From assembly GCF_003316635.1 (NCBI RefSeq), contig NZ_QNQP01000011.1, positions 50,362 to 114,361 on the forward strand: a stretch of DNA of 64,000 nt, in the 5' to 3' direction. The position numbers and the translations under genes are program-made. The notes under the pieces were generated by a model, which was not told the DNA's origin, did not search any database, and saw nothing but the letters and a program-made list of their open reading frames with translations. The DNA is from Roseovarius dicentrarchi (GTDB lineage: Bacteria > Pseudomonadota > Alphaproteobacteria > Rhodobacterales > Rhodobacteraceae). Shown here piece by piece: positions 56,276-64,000 of the stretch (within the stretch, counting starts at the first letter, position 1; each line of letters opens with the position of its first letter).

Positions 56276-56516
56276 CTTGGGTTTCCTGTGTTATCCCGGC
56301 GCGAAGGCCGCGGAGTGTCATGGGGACTTCCATGTTATCATTCTTGCGCATGGTTGAAAGGAATAGAGGCATGCACCCCCCGCAATCGGCCGATTTCCCA
56401 AGCGCGCGGTAAACCTTGCCGGGGGTGATGAGGGCGGTGCCGTCGGCGGCCCTCATCCAGTTGATTGCGGCATCAATGTCCTTGTCGGTGATATTCTGGC
56501 AGTGACAGACAATCAT
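56250..56516 (-). CDS. bfd: Bacterioferritin-associated ferredoxin
   Basis: An 88-residue [2Fe-2S] protein with C4, C6, C45 and C48 (MIVCHCQ and DCGGCMP), the BFD-like ligand spacing. It reduces the bacterioferritin core to release iron. The tail of about 25 residues after the domain ([18 protein letters not shown]) is longer than in E. coli and overlaps the bfr start. Confidence 0.93.
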   Translation of the reverse strand: MIVCHCQNITDKDIDAAINWMRAADGTALITPGKVYRALGKSADCGGCMPLFLSTMRKNDNMEVPMTLRGLRAGITQETQDERRQESY

Positions 56517-56543
56517 GATGTTCCCCTTTTGACTGGCGCGGGA

Positions 56544-57563
56544 TCAGAATTCGTAGGCGATGACCGTGCCGATGGTGTGCGTCTTGTCCGGGCCTTCGCG
56601 GCCATAGCGATAGCCAAGCGAGCCAAACAGATTTGTCGCCAACTCCATTTCGCCGGTCAGTGTCGCCAAGTGATCCATGCGGGCGCCGTCCACCTTGCGG
56701 CTGGAATACACCCCGGAAACGGTGACGGGACCAAATGGCGCGGCCAGACCGACGGTGCCGTATTTGGCAGCCGTCGACGTGCCGCCGAAATCGGTGAAAT
56801 ACGCCATTTCCGCCAGCAGCGCGACGGGGCGGCCCAGATCATAGGTATGCGCCACGCCCAGAACCGCGCCGCGCTGGTCATGCGTATCGCCTGCCCCGCG
56901 GGCCAGCGACTGCACGCCCAGGTTGTAGGTCGTGTCGCCCAGCGCGCCGTTGACCGCGATGGCAAAGCTTTCCGGCCCGCTGGTATTGCCGACACCCCCG
57001 GCAGGCAGGCTGCTCGACCCACGCTGGCGCCCCAGCGATTTGCTGAGAATTGACCGGTCCGCATTGAACAATGCAAACGATACCGCGTTTTGCGACGCGC
57101 CGATGTCAAACGGGATCAGAACAGCGCCGCCGATCTGTTCGGTCAGCTGGTAATCCTCGGCAAAATCGGCGCCAAAGATGCCGGGCGCCTCATCCCAGGC
57201 AACGCCGAACGCGGGGTTGAATTTGCCCAGTATCACCTCGGCCGGGCCGAAATCATGGTTAAGGAAAAACTCCTCGGCGTAGAGCCCGTGATCCTCGAAT
57301 GCGCGATCGCGAAGGGCATCTGTGATCGGCTCGAATGTCAGGCCAAGGTTCAGCGACGTTGACGCGCCCAGCGCCATGGTGATCGCGGCCTCGATCGTGG
57401 CGTAGGTGTCGCTGATCTCGTTCGCTGAATTATTCGAATCGACCACGCTGTCATTTTCGATCTCAACCGAGAAGTCAGCCGTAAACGGTCCGTATTCAAA
57501 GGCCAGCGCAGGCGCGGCCGTCAGTAGCGCAAGCGCGCCTGCGATGGGGGTGATTTTCTTCAT
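56544..57563 (-). CDS. Outer-membrane beta-barrel protein of the iron locus
   Basis: A 339-residue protein with a Sec signal (1-21) and alternating hydrophobic strands, ending in VIAYEF with terminal Phe, the outer-membrane insertion signal. It resembles LbtU/porin-like barrels. Its place between imelysin and bfd is unusual and suggests a role in iron or siderophore passage; that is inference. No TonB box was seen. Confidence 0.78.
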   Translation of the reverse strand: MKKITPIAGALALLTAAPALAFEYGPFTADFSVEIENDSVVDSNNSANEISDTYATIEAAITMALGASTSLNLGLTFEPITDALRDRAFEDHGLYAEEFFLNHDFGPAEVILGKFNPAFGVAWDEAPGIFGADFAEDYQLTEQIGGAVLIPFDIGASQNAVSFALFNADRSILSKSLGRQRGSSSLPAGGVGNTSGPESFAIAVNGALGDTTYNLGVQSLARGAGDTHDQRGAVLGVAHTYDLGRPVALLAEMAYFTDFGGTSTAAKYGTVGLAAPFGPVTVSGVYSSRKVDGARMDHLATLTGEMELATNLFGSLGYRYGREGPDKTHTIGTVIAYEF

Positions 57564-57607
57564 TTTCGGCCTTGTTATCTAGAGATTTCCACCTGTTACG
57601 GCGTCGT

Positions 57608-58870
57608 TTACTGGAACACCGCGCCCGGATCATCCAGACTGTCAGAGCCTTCAAAGGCAATCGCATCGGCGCCCAGCGCTGTTACGATCCGCTCGATCGT
57701 GCGGGTCTGATCGATCAGGCCGTTGACGCCGCCCATTACCAGCGCCTCGCCCGCCGCGTTGCCGCGCGCCAGCATCTGGTCGTAGGCTGTGCCAGCCTCG
57801 GCGACCGTCTTGATCTGGCCAAGGGCGCGCATGGTGGCCGACAATTTGGCCTGCATTTCGGCATCCAGCGCCGCATCGGTATCGTTCACCAGATCGGCCA
57901 GTGACGGGCCGGACACGATGCTGCCGTCAATACGCGCGTAGTCGCCAAGATAGACGTTCTGGATGCCCAGCCCGTCATAGTAATGGCTGTTATGCGTGTT
58001 GTCGGAGAAGCAATCATGCTCTTCCTCGGGGTCGTTCAGCATCAGGCCCAGCCGCATCCGCTCGCCCGCCTGCTCGCCATAGCTGAGGCTGCCCATGCCG
58101 GTCAGGATTGCGGAAATGCCCGCCGTCTCGTCCCCGGTGACAGCGGCGCGGGCGTCGCCGTCTGTCGCCCATTGGGCGGCCATCCAGTCCAGATCGGAAA
58201 TCAGTAGATCGGTGGCGGCGGTCAGGTAATCGGCGCGGCGGTCGCAGTTGGCATTGGTGCAGTCATCGCCTGCCGCGTAATCGGTCCAGGGACGGCTACC
58301 TGCGCCCGGCCCGGTGCCGTTCAGATCCTGCCCCCACAGCAGAAACTCGATGGCGTGATAGCCGGTGGCGACGTTCGCCTCGACCCCGTCGGCCTCGTGC
58401 AGGACGTCTGACAGCAGTTCGGGCGTGATATCGCTGGCGTCAATTTCCTTGCCCGACAGGGTGAATTTCGGGTTGGCGATGACGTTCAGCGCCTTCAGGT
58501 CGTTTTCGTCGGACGCGCCGCCATAGGTGGCATCGACGTAATCAATCAGCCCCTCGTCCAGCGGCCATGCGTTCACGCGCCCCTCCCAATCGTCAACGAT
58601 GGGGTTGCCGAAACGGTAGACCTCGGTCTGCTGATACGGCACGCGCGCGGCAATCCATGCGGCGCGCGCGGCGTGCAGGGTGTCAGCCGACGGATTTTCG
58701 GTCAGGGCTGTGACAGCCTCTTTCAGGGTGCGGGCGGCGGTTGCACTGTCCTCGAACCCGGCGGCGGCGATATCCGCGTAGGTGGCCAGCACCTCGGATT
58801 TTGTTGCCGCAAAGGCGGGCAAGGTCAGGGCCAGGCCAAGCGCCGTGGTGCTGAGAAAGAGACGTGTCAT
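57608..58870 (-). CDS. Imelysin family protein (IrpA-like)
   Basis: A 420-residue periplasmic protein with signal peptide (1-21). It has the canonical GxHxxE motif G170-YH172-AIE175, VNAWPLDEGLIDYVD and a Cys-rich insertion (DDCTNANCDRRADYL). Such proteins (IrpA/M75 type) are iron-regulated and bind iron at the surface or in the periplasm. It is next in the operon after the Cys-rich 156-residue protein. Confidence 0.93.
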   Translation of the reverse strand: MTRLFLSTTALGLALTLPAFAATKSEVLATYADIAAAGFEDSATAARTLKEAVTALTENPSADTLHAARAAWIAARVPYQQTEVYRFGNPIVDDWEGRVNAWPLDEGLIDYVDATYGGASDENDLKALNVIANPKFTLSGKEIDASDITPELLSDVLHEADGVEANVATGYHAIEFLLWGQDLNGTGPGAGSRPWTDYAAGDDCTNANCDRRADYLTAATDLLISDLDWMAAQWATDGDARAAVTGDETAGISAILTGMGSLSYGEQAGERMRLGLMLNDPEEEHDCFSDNTHNSHYYDGLGIQNVYLGDYARIDGSIVSGPSLADLVNDTDAALDAEMQAKLSATMRALGQIKTVAEAGTAYDQMLARGNAAGEALVMGGVNGLIDQTRTIERIVTALGADAIAFEGSDSLDDPGAVFQ

Positions 58871-58885
58871 AAGCAGATGGATCCT

Positions 58886-59356
58886 TTAGTGAAGCGTTTC
58901 GGGCATGGCAGCGCGGCGCGCGGTATGGCGCAGCCCCATGCATTTCAGGGCCAGCCCGCATTCGCAGGCCAGCGATGTAAACACCGGCGCCATATCGGCC
59001 CGCACGATCAGCGTCGCCATCAGCAACGCATCCTCGCGCGCGCCAGAGGCGGCGGCAGAGATGAAGTTGGCAAAGCACGATTCGTCCGCGCCAAGGCATT
59101 TGCACGTGACCGCGTGGCGCATCAGTGGACGGCGGCAGTAGTTGCTGCACAGCTCCATCAGCGCGTCCCACGCATCGGCAGCCGCACCGCCATGATCCGC
59201 GCCAAGCGCGGCGGCGAAATCATCGCGCACCGACTGGCGGTTGCGCGCGCTGTCGCACCACAGGCGCAGATACAGCACCGACGCGGCCTCCAGCCCCTCC
59301 ATATGGGCCAGCTGGCCGACGGTGGCGGCGCCGCGATGATGGACCGGCGCGCTCAT
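58886..59356 (-). CDS. Cysteine-rich protein of unknown function downstream of hemP
   Basis: A 156-residue protein whose ATG overlaps the hemP stop (ATGA). It has no signal or membrane helix. Cysteines cluster as ELCSNYC, TCKC-x5-SC, and ACEC-x6-KC, ten in all, which suggests metal or Fe-S binding. The context makes a role in heme or iron handling in the cytoplasm plausible. It is not assigned to a named family. Confidence 0.82.
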   Translation of the reverse strand: MSAPVHHRGAATVGQLAHMEGLEAASVLYLRLWCDSARNRQSVRDDFAAALGADHGGAAADAWDALMELCSNYCRRPLMRHAVTCKCLGADESCFANFISAAASGAREDALLMATLIVRADMAPVFTSLACECGLALKCMGLRHTARRAAMPETLH

Positions 59357-59520
59357 TTCGTCAGGATCAGTTTGCCCGCGCGGGTGATGCGCAGGGTGTA
59401 AATCTTGTCATCCAGCACGATGCGGGCCTGATCGCCATTCAACACCAGCTGCTGCGCGTCATATGTCGGCACGTCGCTGGCAATATGGTCAATTTCGATC
59501 GCTTTGGGCTGATGGGTCAT
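59353..59520 (-). CDS. hemP: Hemin uptake protein HemP
   Basis: A 55-residue protein with the HemP core (VLNGDQARIVLDDKIYTLRITRAGKLILTK in the C-terminal half, described in parts). HemP is often the first gene of heme-uptake operons and in some species an activator of heme transport genes. AGGAGG precedes ATG 59520. It overlaps the upstream microORF by ATGA and the downstream gene likewise. Confidence 0.88.
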   Translation of the reverse strand: MTHQPKAIEIDHIASDVPTYDAQQLVLNGDQARIVLDDKIYTLRITRAGKLILTK

Positions 59521-59696
59521 GGCGTAGCCTCCTGAGGGGCGCGCGTGCGGTCCAGCATCCATTCCAGGCTGACACCCTCGAACCCGCAGGCATCCTGCCA
59601 GCATTGCGCTGTTTCCGCAGGGCGGGCGCAAGGCACGTCAGAGGTGGGCTGGGCGGCTGGCCCGCGCAGTGTTTGAACAATGGGAAAGAACCGCAT
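59517..59696 (-). CDS. Small ORF translationally coupled to hemP
   Basis: A 59-codon frame from ATG 59696 (MRFFPIVQTLRG start) ends in TGA overlapping the hemP ATG. It has three Cys (PCARP, QCWQDACG), no membrane helix and no known family. It is too short to be certain, but the exact overlap suggests coupling or a leader peptide. Confidence 0.5.
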   Translation of the reverse strand: MRFFPIVQTLRGPAAQPTSDVPCARPAETAQCWQDACGFEGVSLEWMLDRTRAPQEATP

Positions 59697-59781
59697 GGCG
59701 CGTCCTGTCTGTGAACATCCGTCGGCTTCCCCATCTGCAAATTTACTGCAACAGGGTGGCTACTGAACCTCTATTCCTGAG

Positions 59782-59796
59782 TGAATTGGTTAGTCA
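59782..59796 (-). promoter_or_regulatory. Candidate iron-responsive box (TGA-N9-TCA)
   Basis: TGA (59782-59784), nine bases, then TCA (59794-59796), in the spacer between the hemP operon and the divergent FAD oxidoreductase gene. TGA-N9-TCA is the iron-rhodo-box form proposed for RirA/IscR-type iron control in Rhodobacterales. The match is short and common by chance, so the context carries the weight. Confidence 0.4.
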
Positions 59797-59929
59797 TGTC
59801 AATCCGACTTTTTCAGTCAGGTACAGATTTTTCCGAATATCCCTTCGACCGGCCCCGCGCACAGAGCTTGCGTTTTGCGGCGCCCGTGGCAATGGTCAGC
59901 GCGTCACACGAACTTAAGGAGCCGCCGCG

Positions 59930-61147
59930 ATGCCCCCCAACAGCTATGTTTCGACCCCGGCATATGACAGCTATGACGTCGTCATCATCGGCGGCGCCAT
60001 GATGGGCGCGGCAACCGCGTGGTTCCTGACCGAGCAGGCCGATTTTGACGGGCGCATTCTGGTGATCGACCGCGATCCCACCTACGAGAAATGTTCGACC
60101 GGGCATACGAATTCCTGCATCCGCCAGCAGTTCAGCAGCGCGCTGAATGTGCGTATTTCCCAGTTCGGCGCTGATTTCATCCAGAACCTGCGCCAATATA
60201 TGGGCGGGGACGCGCGCGTGCCGCATCTGAAGATCCAGAATTACGGCTATATGTATCTGGCCGATACGGACGCAGGCGCCGATGCCCTGCGCGCCAGTCA
60301 TAAGGTGCAGATCGCCGAAGGCGCCGAAACCCGGCTGCTGACGCCGGATCAGATCGCCGCCGAATACCCGTTCTACGCGCTGGACGACATCAAGCTGGGC
60401 AGCATCAACACCAAGGACGAAGGCTACTGGGATTATATGGCCGTCTTCGACTGGTGGCGCCGCTCCGCCCGCGAACGCGGTGTGGAGTTCTTGGCCGGCG
60501 AAGTCGTGGCAATCAACCACGCGGGCGGCAAGGTGGACAGCGTCACGCTGGGCTCAGGCACGCGAATCGCCTGCGGGCAGCTGGTCAACGCGTCCGGCCC
60601 GCGCGCGGCGCGCACGGCGGCGATGGCCGGGATTCAGCTGCCGGTCGAGCCGCGCAAGCGCTATACGTGGACGTTTTCCGCCGCGCAGCCACTGGACCGC
60701 GAATTGCCGCTGACGGTAGACCCGTCGGGCGTGCATGTGCGCCAGGACAGCAAGGATACCTATATGGCCGGCGCACACAGCCATATCGACCCCGCCGTTG
60801 ATCCCGATGATTTCGAGATGGATCACAGCATCTGGCAGGACCATGTCTGGCCCGCGATCGCCACCCGCATCCCGCAATTCGAGGCGATCAAGGTGCTGCG
60901 CGAATGGGCGGGGCATTACGCCATGAACACGCTGGACCATAACGCCATCACCGGCCCGCACCCCGAACTGACGAATTTCTTGTTCCTGAATGGTTTTTCC
61001 GGCCACGGCCTGCAACAGGCGCCCGCCATGGGGCGCGGCACCGCCGAATGGCTGGTGCATGGCAGCTATCGCACGCTGGATCTGACGCCGTTCCACTTTG
61101 ACCGGATCGCGGCGGGCGAGCCTTACATTGAAACGGCAATTATCTGA
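59930..61147 (+). CDS. FAD-dependent oxidoreductase (DAO family)
   Basis: A 405-residue D-amino-acid/sarcosine-oxidase-like flavoprotein. The FAD fold is VVIIGGAMMGAATAWFL (the third glycine of the loop is Ala). It also has HTNSCIRQQFSSALN and the C-terminal NGFSGHGLQQAPAMGRG. Its substrate is probably an amine or amino acid. An AAGGAG ribosome site (59918-59923) stands 6 bases before ATG 59930. It is divergent from the iron operon. Confidence 0.88.
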   Translation: MPPNSYVSTPAYDSYDVVIIGGAMMGAATAWFLTEQADFDGRILVIDRDPTYEKCSTGHTNSCIRQQFSSALNVRISQFGADFIQNLRQYMGGDARVPHLKIQNYGYMYLADTDAGADALRASHKVQIAEGAETRLLTPDQIAAEYPFYALDDIKLGSINTKDEGYWDYMAVFDWWRRSARERGVEFLAGEVVAINHAGGKVDSVTLGSGTRIACGQLVNASGPRAARTAAMAGIQLPVEPRKRYTWTFSAAQPLDRELPLTVDPSGVHVRQDSKDTYMAGAHSHIDPAVDPDDFEMDHSIWQDHVWPAIATRIPQFEAIKVLREWAGHYAMNTLDHNAITGPHPELTNFLFLNGFSGHGLQQAPAMGRGTAEWLVHGSYRTLDLTPFHFDRIAAGEPYIETAII

Positions 61148-61159
61148 GCGGCCGCGCCG

Positions 61160-62833
61160 TCAATCCTCGGCCTCGCCCTGCATGTTACGGATCAGCCGCG
61201 TCTCCAGCAGCTGGCCGTTGCGGTAGAGGATCGGATAGGCCACCGCCGAGATATGCCCGTTGAGATCGCGCAGCGCGCGCAGCGTTTCCAGATGCACATC
61301 GCTGGACGCGAAACTATCGGTGCGCCCGTCGGACAGGCGTTGAAGGTGGCGCTTGCGACTGCGCCGCTCCTTCTGCTTGATCTCGGTTTTCTCCATCACC
61401 AGAAGGCGCGCGCTTTCCAGATCGTCAGAGATCAGCACGTTGCCCGCCAGCCGGAAATTGGCGCGCACCGCCTCGAACATATGCACCAGCTCGGACCAGC
61501 CCTCGGGCGACAGCGTGACCTGCTGGTCGTTCTTTTCGGCCGCCGTGCGCAGGAACTGCCCCGCCACCAGATCGCCCGCCGCCTCCAGCCGGATGGCGTA
61601 TTCCATCAGGCTGCGCACCGTCTTTGCCTCGGCATCCGTGTAGGTATCCATGGGGATGGCCGCCACGAAACGGCGGATTTCCAGCAGCGCCGCGTTCACC
61701 GCACTGTCCTGCAATTTGACCGCGCGCATGCTGGCCTTGTCACCCGATTGATAGAGCGGCTGAACAGGCTCGAACATCCGCTCAACCAGCCCCATCATGC
61801 GCAGCAATTCGCGCTTGAGGCTGGCAATGGCCATTTGCGGCGACGCCAGCGCGTCGTGGTCCAGCACGCTTATTTCGTCATACCGCTCGGGCGTGGCCAG
61901 CTCGCCCCCCGGCATCAGCGCGGACATCACTCGGCCCAGCGGGCGGCATAGCGGCAATGCGACGATCAGCAACGACAGGTTGAACGCGACATGCGCATAA
62001 ATCAACGATTGGCCCGGCGACACGACCAGCAGATGTGACGGGTCAAACCCAAGGTTAACCATCAGCAGGGCGGCCAATGCCCAGGTGCCGCGCAGCGCCA
62101 TGTTGGCGATCGGAATACGCCGCCCCTCGGCATCCATGCCGCGCGTCAGGTAGACCGGAATGCCCGCACTGCCCAGATTTGCGCCCAGCACCAGCGACAG
62201 ACCCGCCGCAAACGGGATCGCACCGATATGTACCAACGTGACGCACATCAGGATCGCCGCCACGCTGGAATGCATGACAAAGGCCAGCGCCGCCCCAACC
62301 AGAAACGCGGTTAGAAAATCGCGCGCAAGGTATCCGGCCACCGCAGGCAGAAACGAGCTGTCCTGTATCGGCTCCATCGTGTCGCGCAAAAGCTGCAATG
62401 ATATCAGGATAAAGGCGACCCCCATCAGGATGCGCCCCGTCTGCCGCCAGCGGCGCCCTTCGGTTTTCACGAACAGAAAACCGCCAACCGTCAACAGCAG
62501 CGGAATCAGCCAGTCCAGCCGGAACGACAGCACCTGAATAATCAACGCCGATCCCAGATCGCCCCCCAGCACCACCGCCAGCCCTGCCGGAAACGCCAGA
62601 TACCCCGCCGATGCAAATCCCGCAGTCAACAGCGCCACCGCAGCCGAGCTTTGCAGGATCAGCGCCAGCATCACGCCGGTGGCACCCGACCCGATCAGGC
62701 TGTTTGTGTCGGTCAGCCAGCGCTGAAACGACGCGCCAAAGCTGCGCTCGATCCCGGTGCGCACCATCCGCACCGCGAACAGCAGCAGCATGATCGCGCC
62801 GGTAAGGTTAATGAAAAAGCTCAGGATCGCCAT
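61160..62833 (-). CDS. Na/Pi cotransporter family protein
   Basis: A 557-residue inner-membrane protein. Two repeats with the QSSAAVALLTAGFAS and HSSVAAILMCVTLV motifs belong to the Na/Pi (NPT2/YjbB-type) fold, with about eight helices to residue 300. A PhoU-like helical C-terminal half follows (about 340-555), typical of YjbB-like exporters or phosphate regulators. ATG 62833 is used, at the first residue of the first helix. Confidence 0.9.
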   Translation of the reverse strand: MAILSFFINLTGAIMLLLFAVRMVRTGIERSFGASFQRWLTDTNSLIGSGATGVMLALILQSSAAVALLTAGFASAGYLAFPAGLAVVLGGDLGSALIIQVLSFRLDWLIPLLLTVGGFLFVKTEGRRWRQTGRILMGVAFILISLQLLRDTMEPIQDSSFLPAVAGYLARDFLTAFLVGAALAFVMHSSVAAILMCVTLVHIGAIPFAAGLSLVLGANLGSAGIPVYLTRGMDAEGRRIPIANMALRGTWALAALLMVNLGFDPSHLLVVSPGQSLIYAHVAFNLSLLIVALPLCRPLGRVMSALMPGGELATPERYDEISVLDHDALASPQMAIASLKRELLRMMGLVERMFEPVQPLYQSGDKASMRAVKLQDSAVNAALLEIRRFVAAIPMDTYTDAEAKTVRSLMEYAIRLEAAGDLVAGQFLRTAAEKNDQQVTLSPEGWSELVHMFEAVRANFRLAGNVLISDDLESARLLVMEKTEIKQKERRSRKRHLQRLSDGRTDSFASSDVHLETLRALRDLNGHISAVAYPILYRNGQLLETRLIRNMQGEAED

Positions 62834-63080
62834 CGGCTCGCCGTGCCTCGCTCTGCTTTTGGTTGAAATAACTTTCGGCGCCGGCGCATCAAACCGCGCC
62901 ACAGAGCCTCTACATGCACGTTTTCCCGGCCTTATTCTAGGTGGGGATCCCCCCGAACAGCTGCCCCGCGATAATTTAAATGGAACAGCCCGGCCCCGGC
63001 GCCGTTGACTGCGCAGCATACTGCGCGACCGGGCAAGCCGGATCGCGGCATGGCACGATATCATTTAACAGGAGATTGAC

Positions 63081-63677
63081 ATGCAAATCCTAGTCGCCGG
63101 TGCCACCGGCAAAACCGGCCGCCGCCTGATGAGAGCGCTTTCGGCCAAAGGCCATACCCCCATCGCACTGGTGCGCGAAAGCTCGGATACCAGCGTTCTT
63201 CCCGGCGGCGCGAAAACCCGGCTGGGCGATTTGACCGATCTTCAGCCGGACGTCTGCGATGGCTGCGATGCGGTCATCTTCGCCGCCGGATCAGGCGGTG
63301 ATACCAGCCGCGAACTGACGAACAAGGTGGACCGTGACGGCGCAAAACGTCTGGTCGACATTGCGGCCAAATCCGGTGCTTCCCGGTTCGTCATGCTCAG
63401 CTCGGTCGGGGCCGACAATCCCCAGCAGGGCGGCGATATGGAGCATTATCTGCAAGCGAAACATGATGCGGACGAATACCTGAAATCATCGGGCATGACC
63501 TACGCCATCCTGCGCCCCGTCGCCCTGACGGATGAGGACGCAAGCGGCAATATCCTGTTCGGTGACGACGTCGACGTTCAGGCCAAGGCCGCACGCGGCG
63601 ATGTCGCCGCCGCATTGGCGGACGCCGTGGACAGCGCGGACTGGGCCGGTCAGACGCGGCTCATGCAGTCAGCATGA
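63081..63677 (+). CDS. NAD(P)-binding SDR-like (atypical) protein
   Basis: A 198-residue atypical short-chain dehydrogenase with VAGATGKTGRRLMRALSAKGH (Rossmann loop GATGKTG), VIFAAGSGGD, FVMLSSVGADNPQQGG and YAILRPVALTDEDASG. It belongs to the SDR_a5-like, YhfK group of unknown substrate. AGGAG precedes ATG 63081. Confidence 0.9.
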   Translation: MQILVAGATGKTGRRLMRALSAKGHTPIALVRESSDTSVLPGGAKTRLGDLTDLQPDVCDGCDAVIFAAGSGGDTSRELTNKVDRDGAKRLVDIAAKSGASRFVMLSSVGADNPQQGGDMEHYLQAKHDADEYLKSSGMTYAILRPVALTDEDASGNILFGDDVDVQAKAARGDVAAALADAVDSADWAGQTRLMQSA

Positions 63678-63694
63678 TTCAGTCAGCGAGGGTG

Positions 63695-63720
63695 CCGGAT
63701 CTGTCGTATTTCAGATCCGG
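63695..63720 (+). terminator. Hairpin downstream of the SDR-like gene
   Basis: A perfect 9-base stem, CCGGATCTG (63695-63703) with CAGATCCGG (63712-63720), and an 8-base loop lie 18 bases after the stop. There is no T tract. Confidence 0.5.
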
Positions 63721-63820
63721 GCCCGTTGAAAGCGGACACGCGCGGTCAGCAAAAGCACTATATCCCACGTCCCGAAGCACTCAGATTGAACGACAGCGGA
63801 CTTGAGACCATGTTCCGCCT

Positions 63821-64000
63821 TGAACCGCCCCGGTTTTACCGGAGACTGTTAAGTTCTTCTCAAGCGACTTTATCGAGTGTGTTCATGTTTGCATAGAACG
63901 CCTCCTCAGCTTCCGATGGTGTGATGTATCCGATAGGTTCAAGCAGGCGGCGGTTGTTGAACCAATCGACCCATTTGAGGGTTTCCCATTCGACGGCATC
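63821..64000 (-). mobile_element. End of an IS3-family insertion sequence (element continues beyond the window)
   Basis: TGAACCGCCCCGGTTTTACC begins at 63821, the typical IS3-group terminal inverted repeat with the 5'-TG end. It is followed 20 bases later by the stop of a transposase frame read inward on the minus strand. The element continues past the right edge, so its other end and target duplication cannot be checked. Confidence 0.8.
63860..64000 (-). CDS. IS3-family transposase, C-terminal part (partial)
   Basis: The last 46 codons of an IS3 OrfB-type (DDE integrase) transposase are visible. They include LKWVDWFNNRRLLEPIGYIT and PSEAEEAFYANMNT, the standard end of this family. The stop is at 63862-63860 and the rest lies outside the window. 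The frame is intact in the visible part. Confidence 0.9.
   Translation of the reverse strand, partial: DAVEWETLKWVDWFNNRRLLEPIGYITPSEAEEAFYANMNTLDKVA

Overview
The window reads as chromosome from a high-GC alphaproteobacterium of the order Rhodobacterales (Paracoccus/Roseobacter relatives). The evidence is the gene content: a taurine-pyruvate aminotransferase, a GlpSTPQUV-type glycerol ABC importer, an aa3-oxidase subunit IV microprotein, Entner-Doudoroff genes, a polyhydroxyalkanoate locus, and a hemP/imelysin/di-heme iron locus. It also shows the frequent ATGA/GTGA gene overlaps and GTG/TTG starts of such genomes. No tRNA, rRNA or CRISPR array was seen. No gene-free stretch exceeds about 250 bases.

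Layout. 1-6418 (minus): a MoxR ATPase, DUF58, BatA/DUF4159 and VWA/GATase-like membrane module, four genes with stop/start overlaps. 6475-9336: a DUF1285 protein, tpa with a candidate TauR-type promoter and a strong terminator, and a DUF305 membrane protein. 9378-21340: a lipoprotein, oxidase subunit IV, a DUF6173 protein, an MBL hydrolase, Sua5/TsaC, YqgE, a DsbD-alpha-like protein, an RND efflux pair, MoaB, a LysE exporter and a uracil-DNA glycosylase. 21511-25367: pyrB, two small membrane proteins, a dihydroorotase homologue lacking metal ligands, and plsY. 25373-30661: CysQ, PmbA, a DUF2125 protein, an SDR and a crotonase-fold protein.

30658-43321 is the carbon block. It holds eda and edd, glpK, the glycerol ABC importer (glpV, glpU, glpQ, glpP, glpT, glpS), glpD, and a divergent DeoR/GlpR-type regulator. 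Glycerol is imported, phosphorylated by GlpK and oxidised by GlpD; edd/eda feed the Entner-Doudoroff route. 43445-50198 is a storage block: an APH/P-loop kinase fusion, phaC, a phosphate acyltransferase, an acetate-kinase homologue, a phasin and a universal stress protein. speB (agmatinase) and a NorE/NorF-like pair follow.

52203-59696 (minus) is a probable iron operon: a tiny ORF, hemP, a Cys-rich protein, imelysin, an outer-membrane barrel, bfd, bfr, a di-heme oxidoreductase, a second imelysin and a DUF1513 protein. A TGA-N9-TCA iron-box candidate lies upstream. The window closes with a FAD oxidoreductase, a Na/Pi cotransporter, an SDR-like protein and the end of an IS3-family element.

Most notable candidates: an asymmetric (one canonical, one degenerate) ATPase pair in the glycerol importer; the non-catalytic dihydroorotase with two coupled membrane proteins; the expanded iron operon with two different imelysins; the phaC-linked acyl-phosphate gene pair with altered kinase residues; and a dispersed intergenic motif seen three times.
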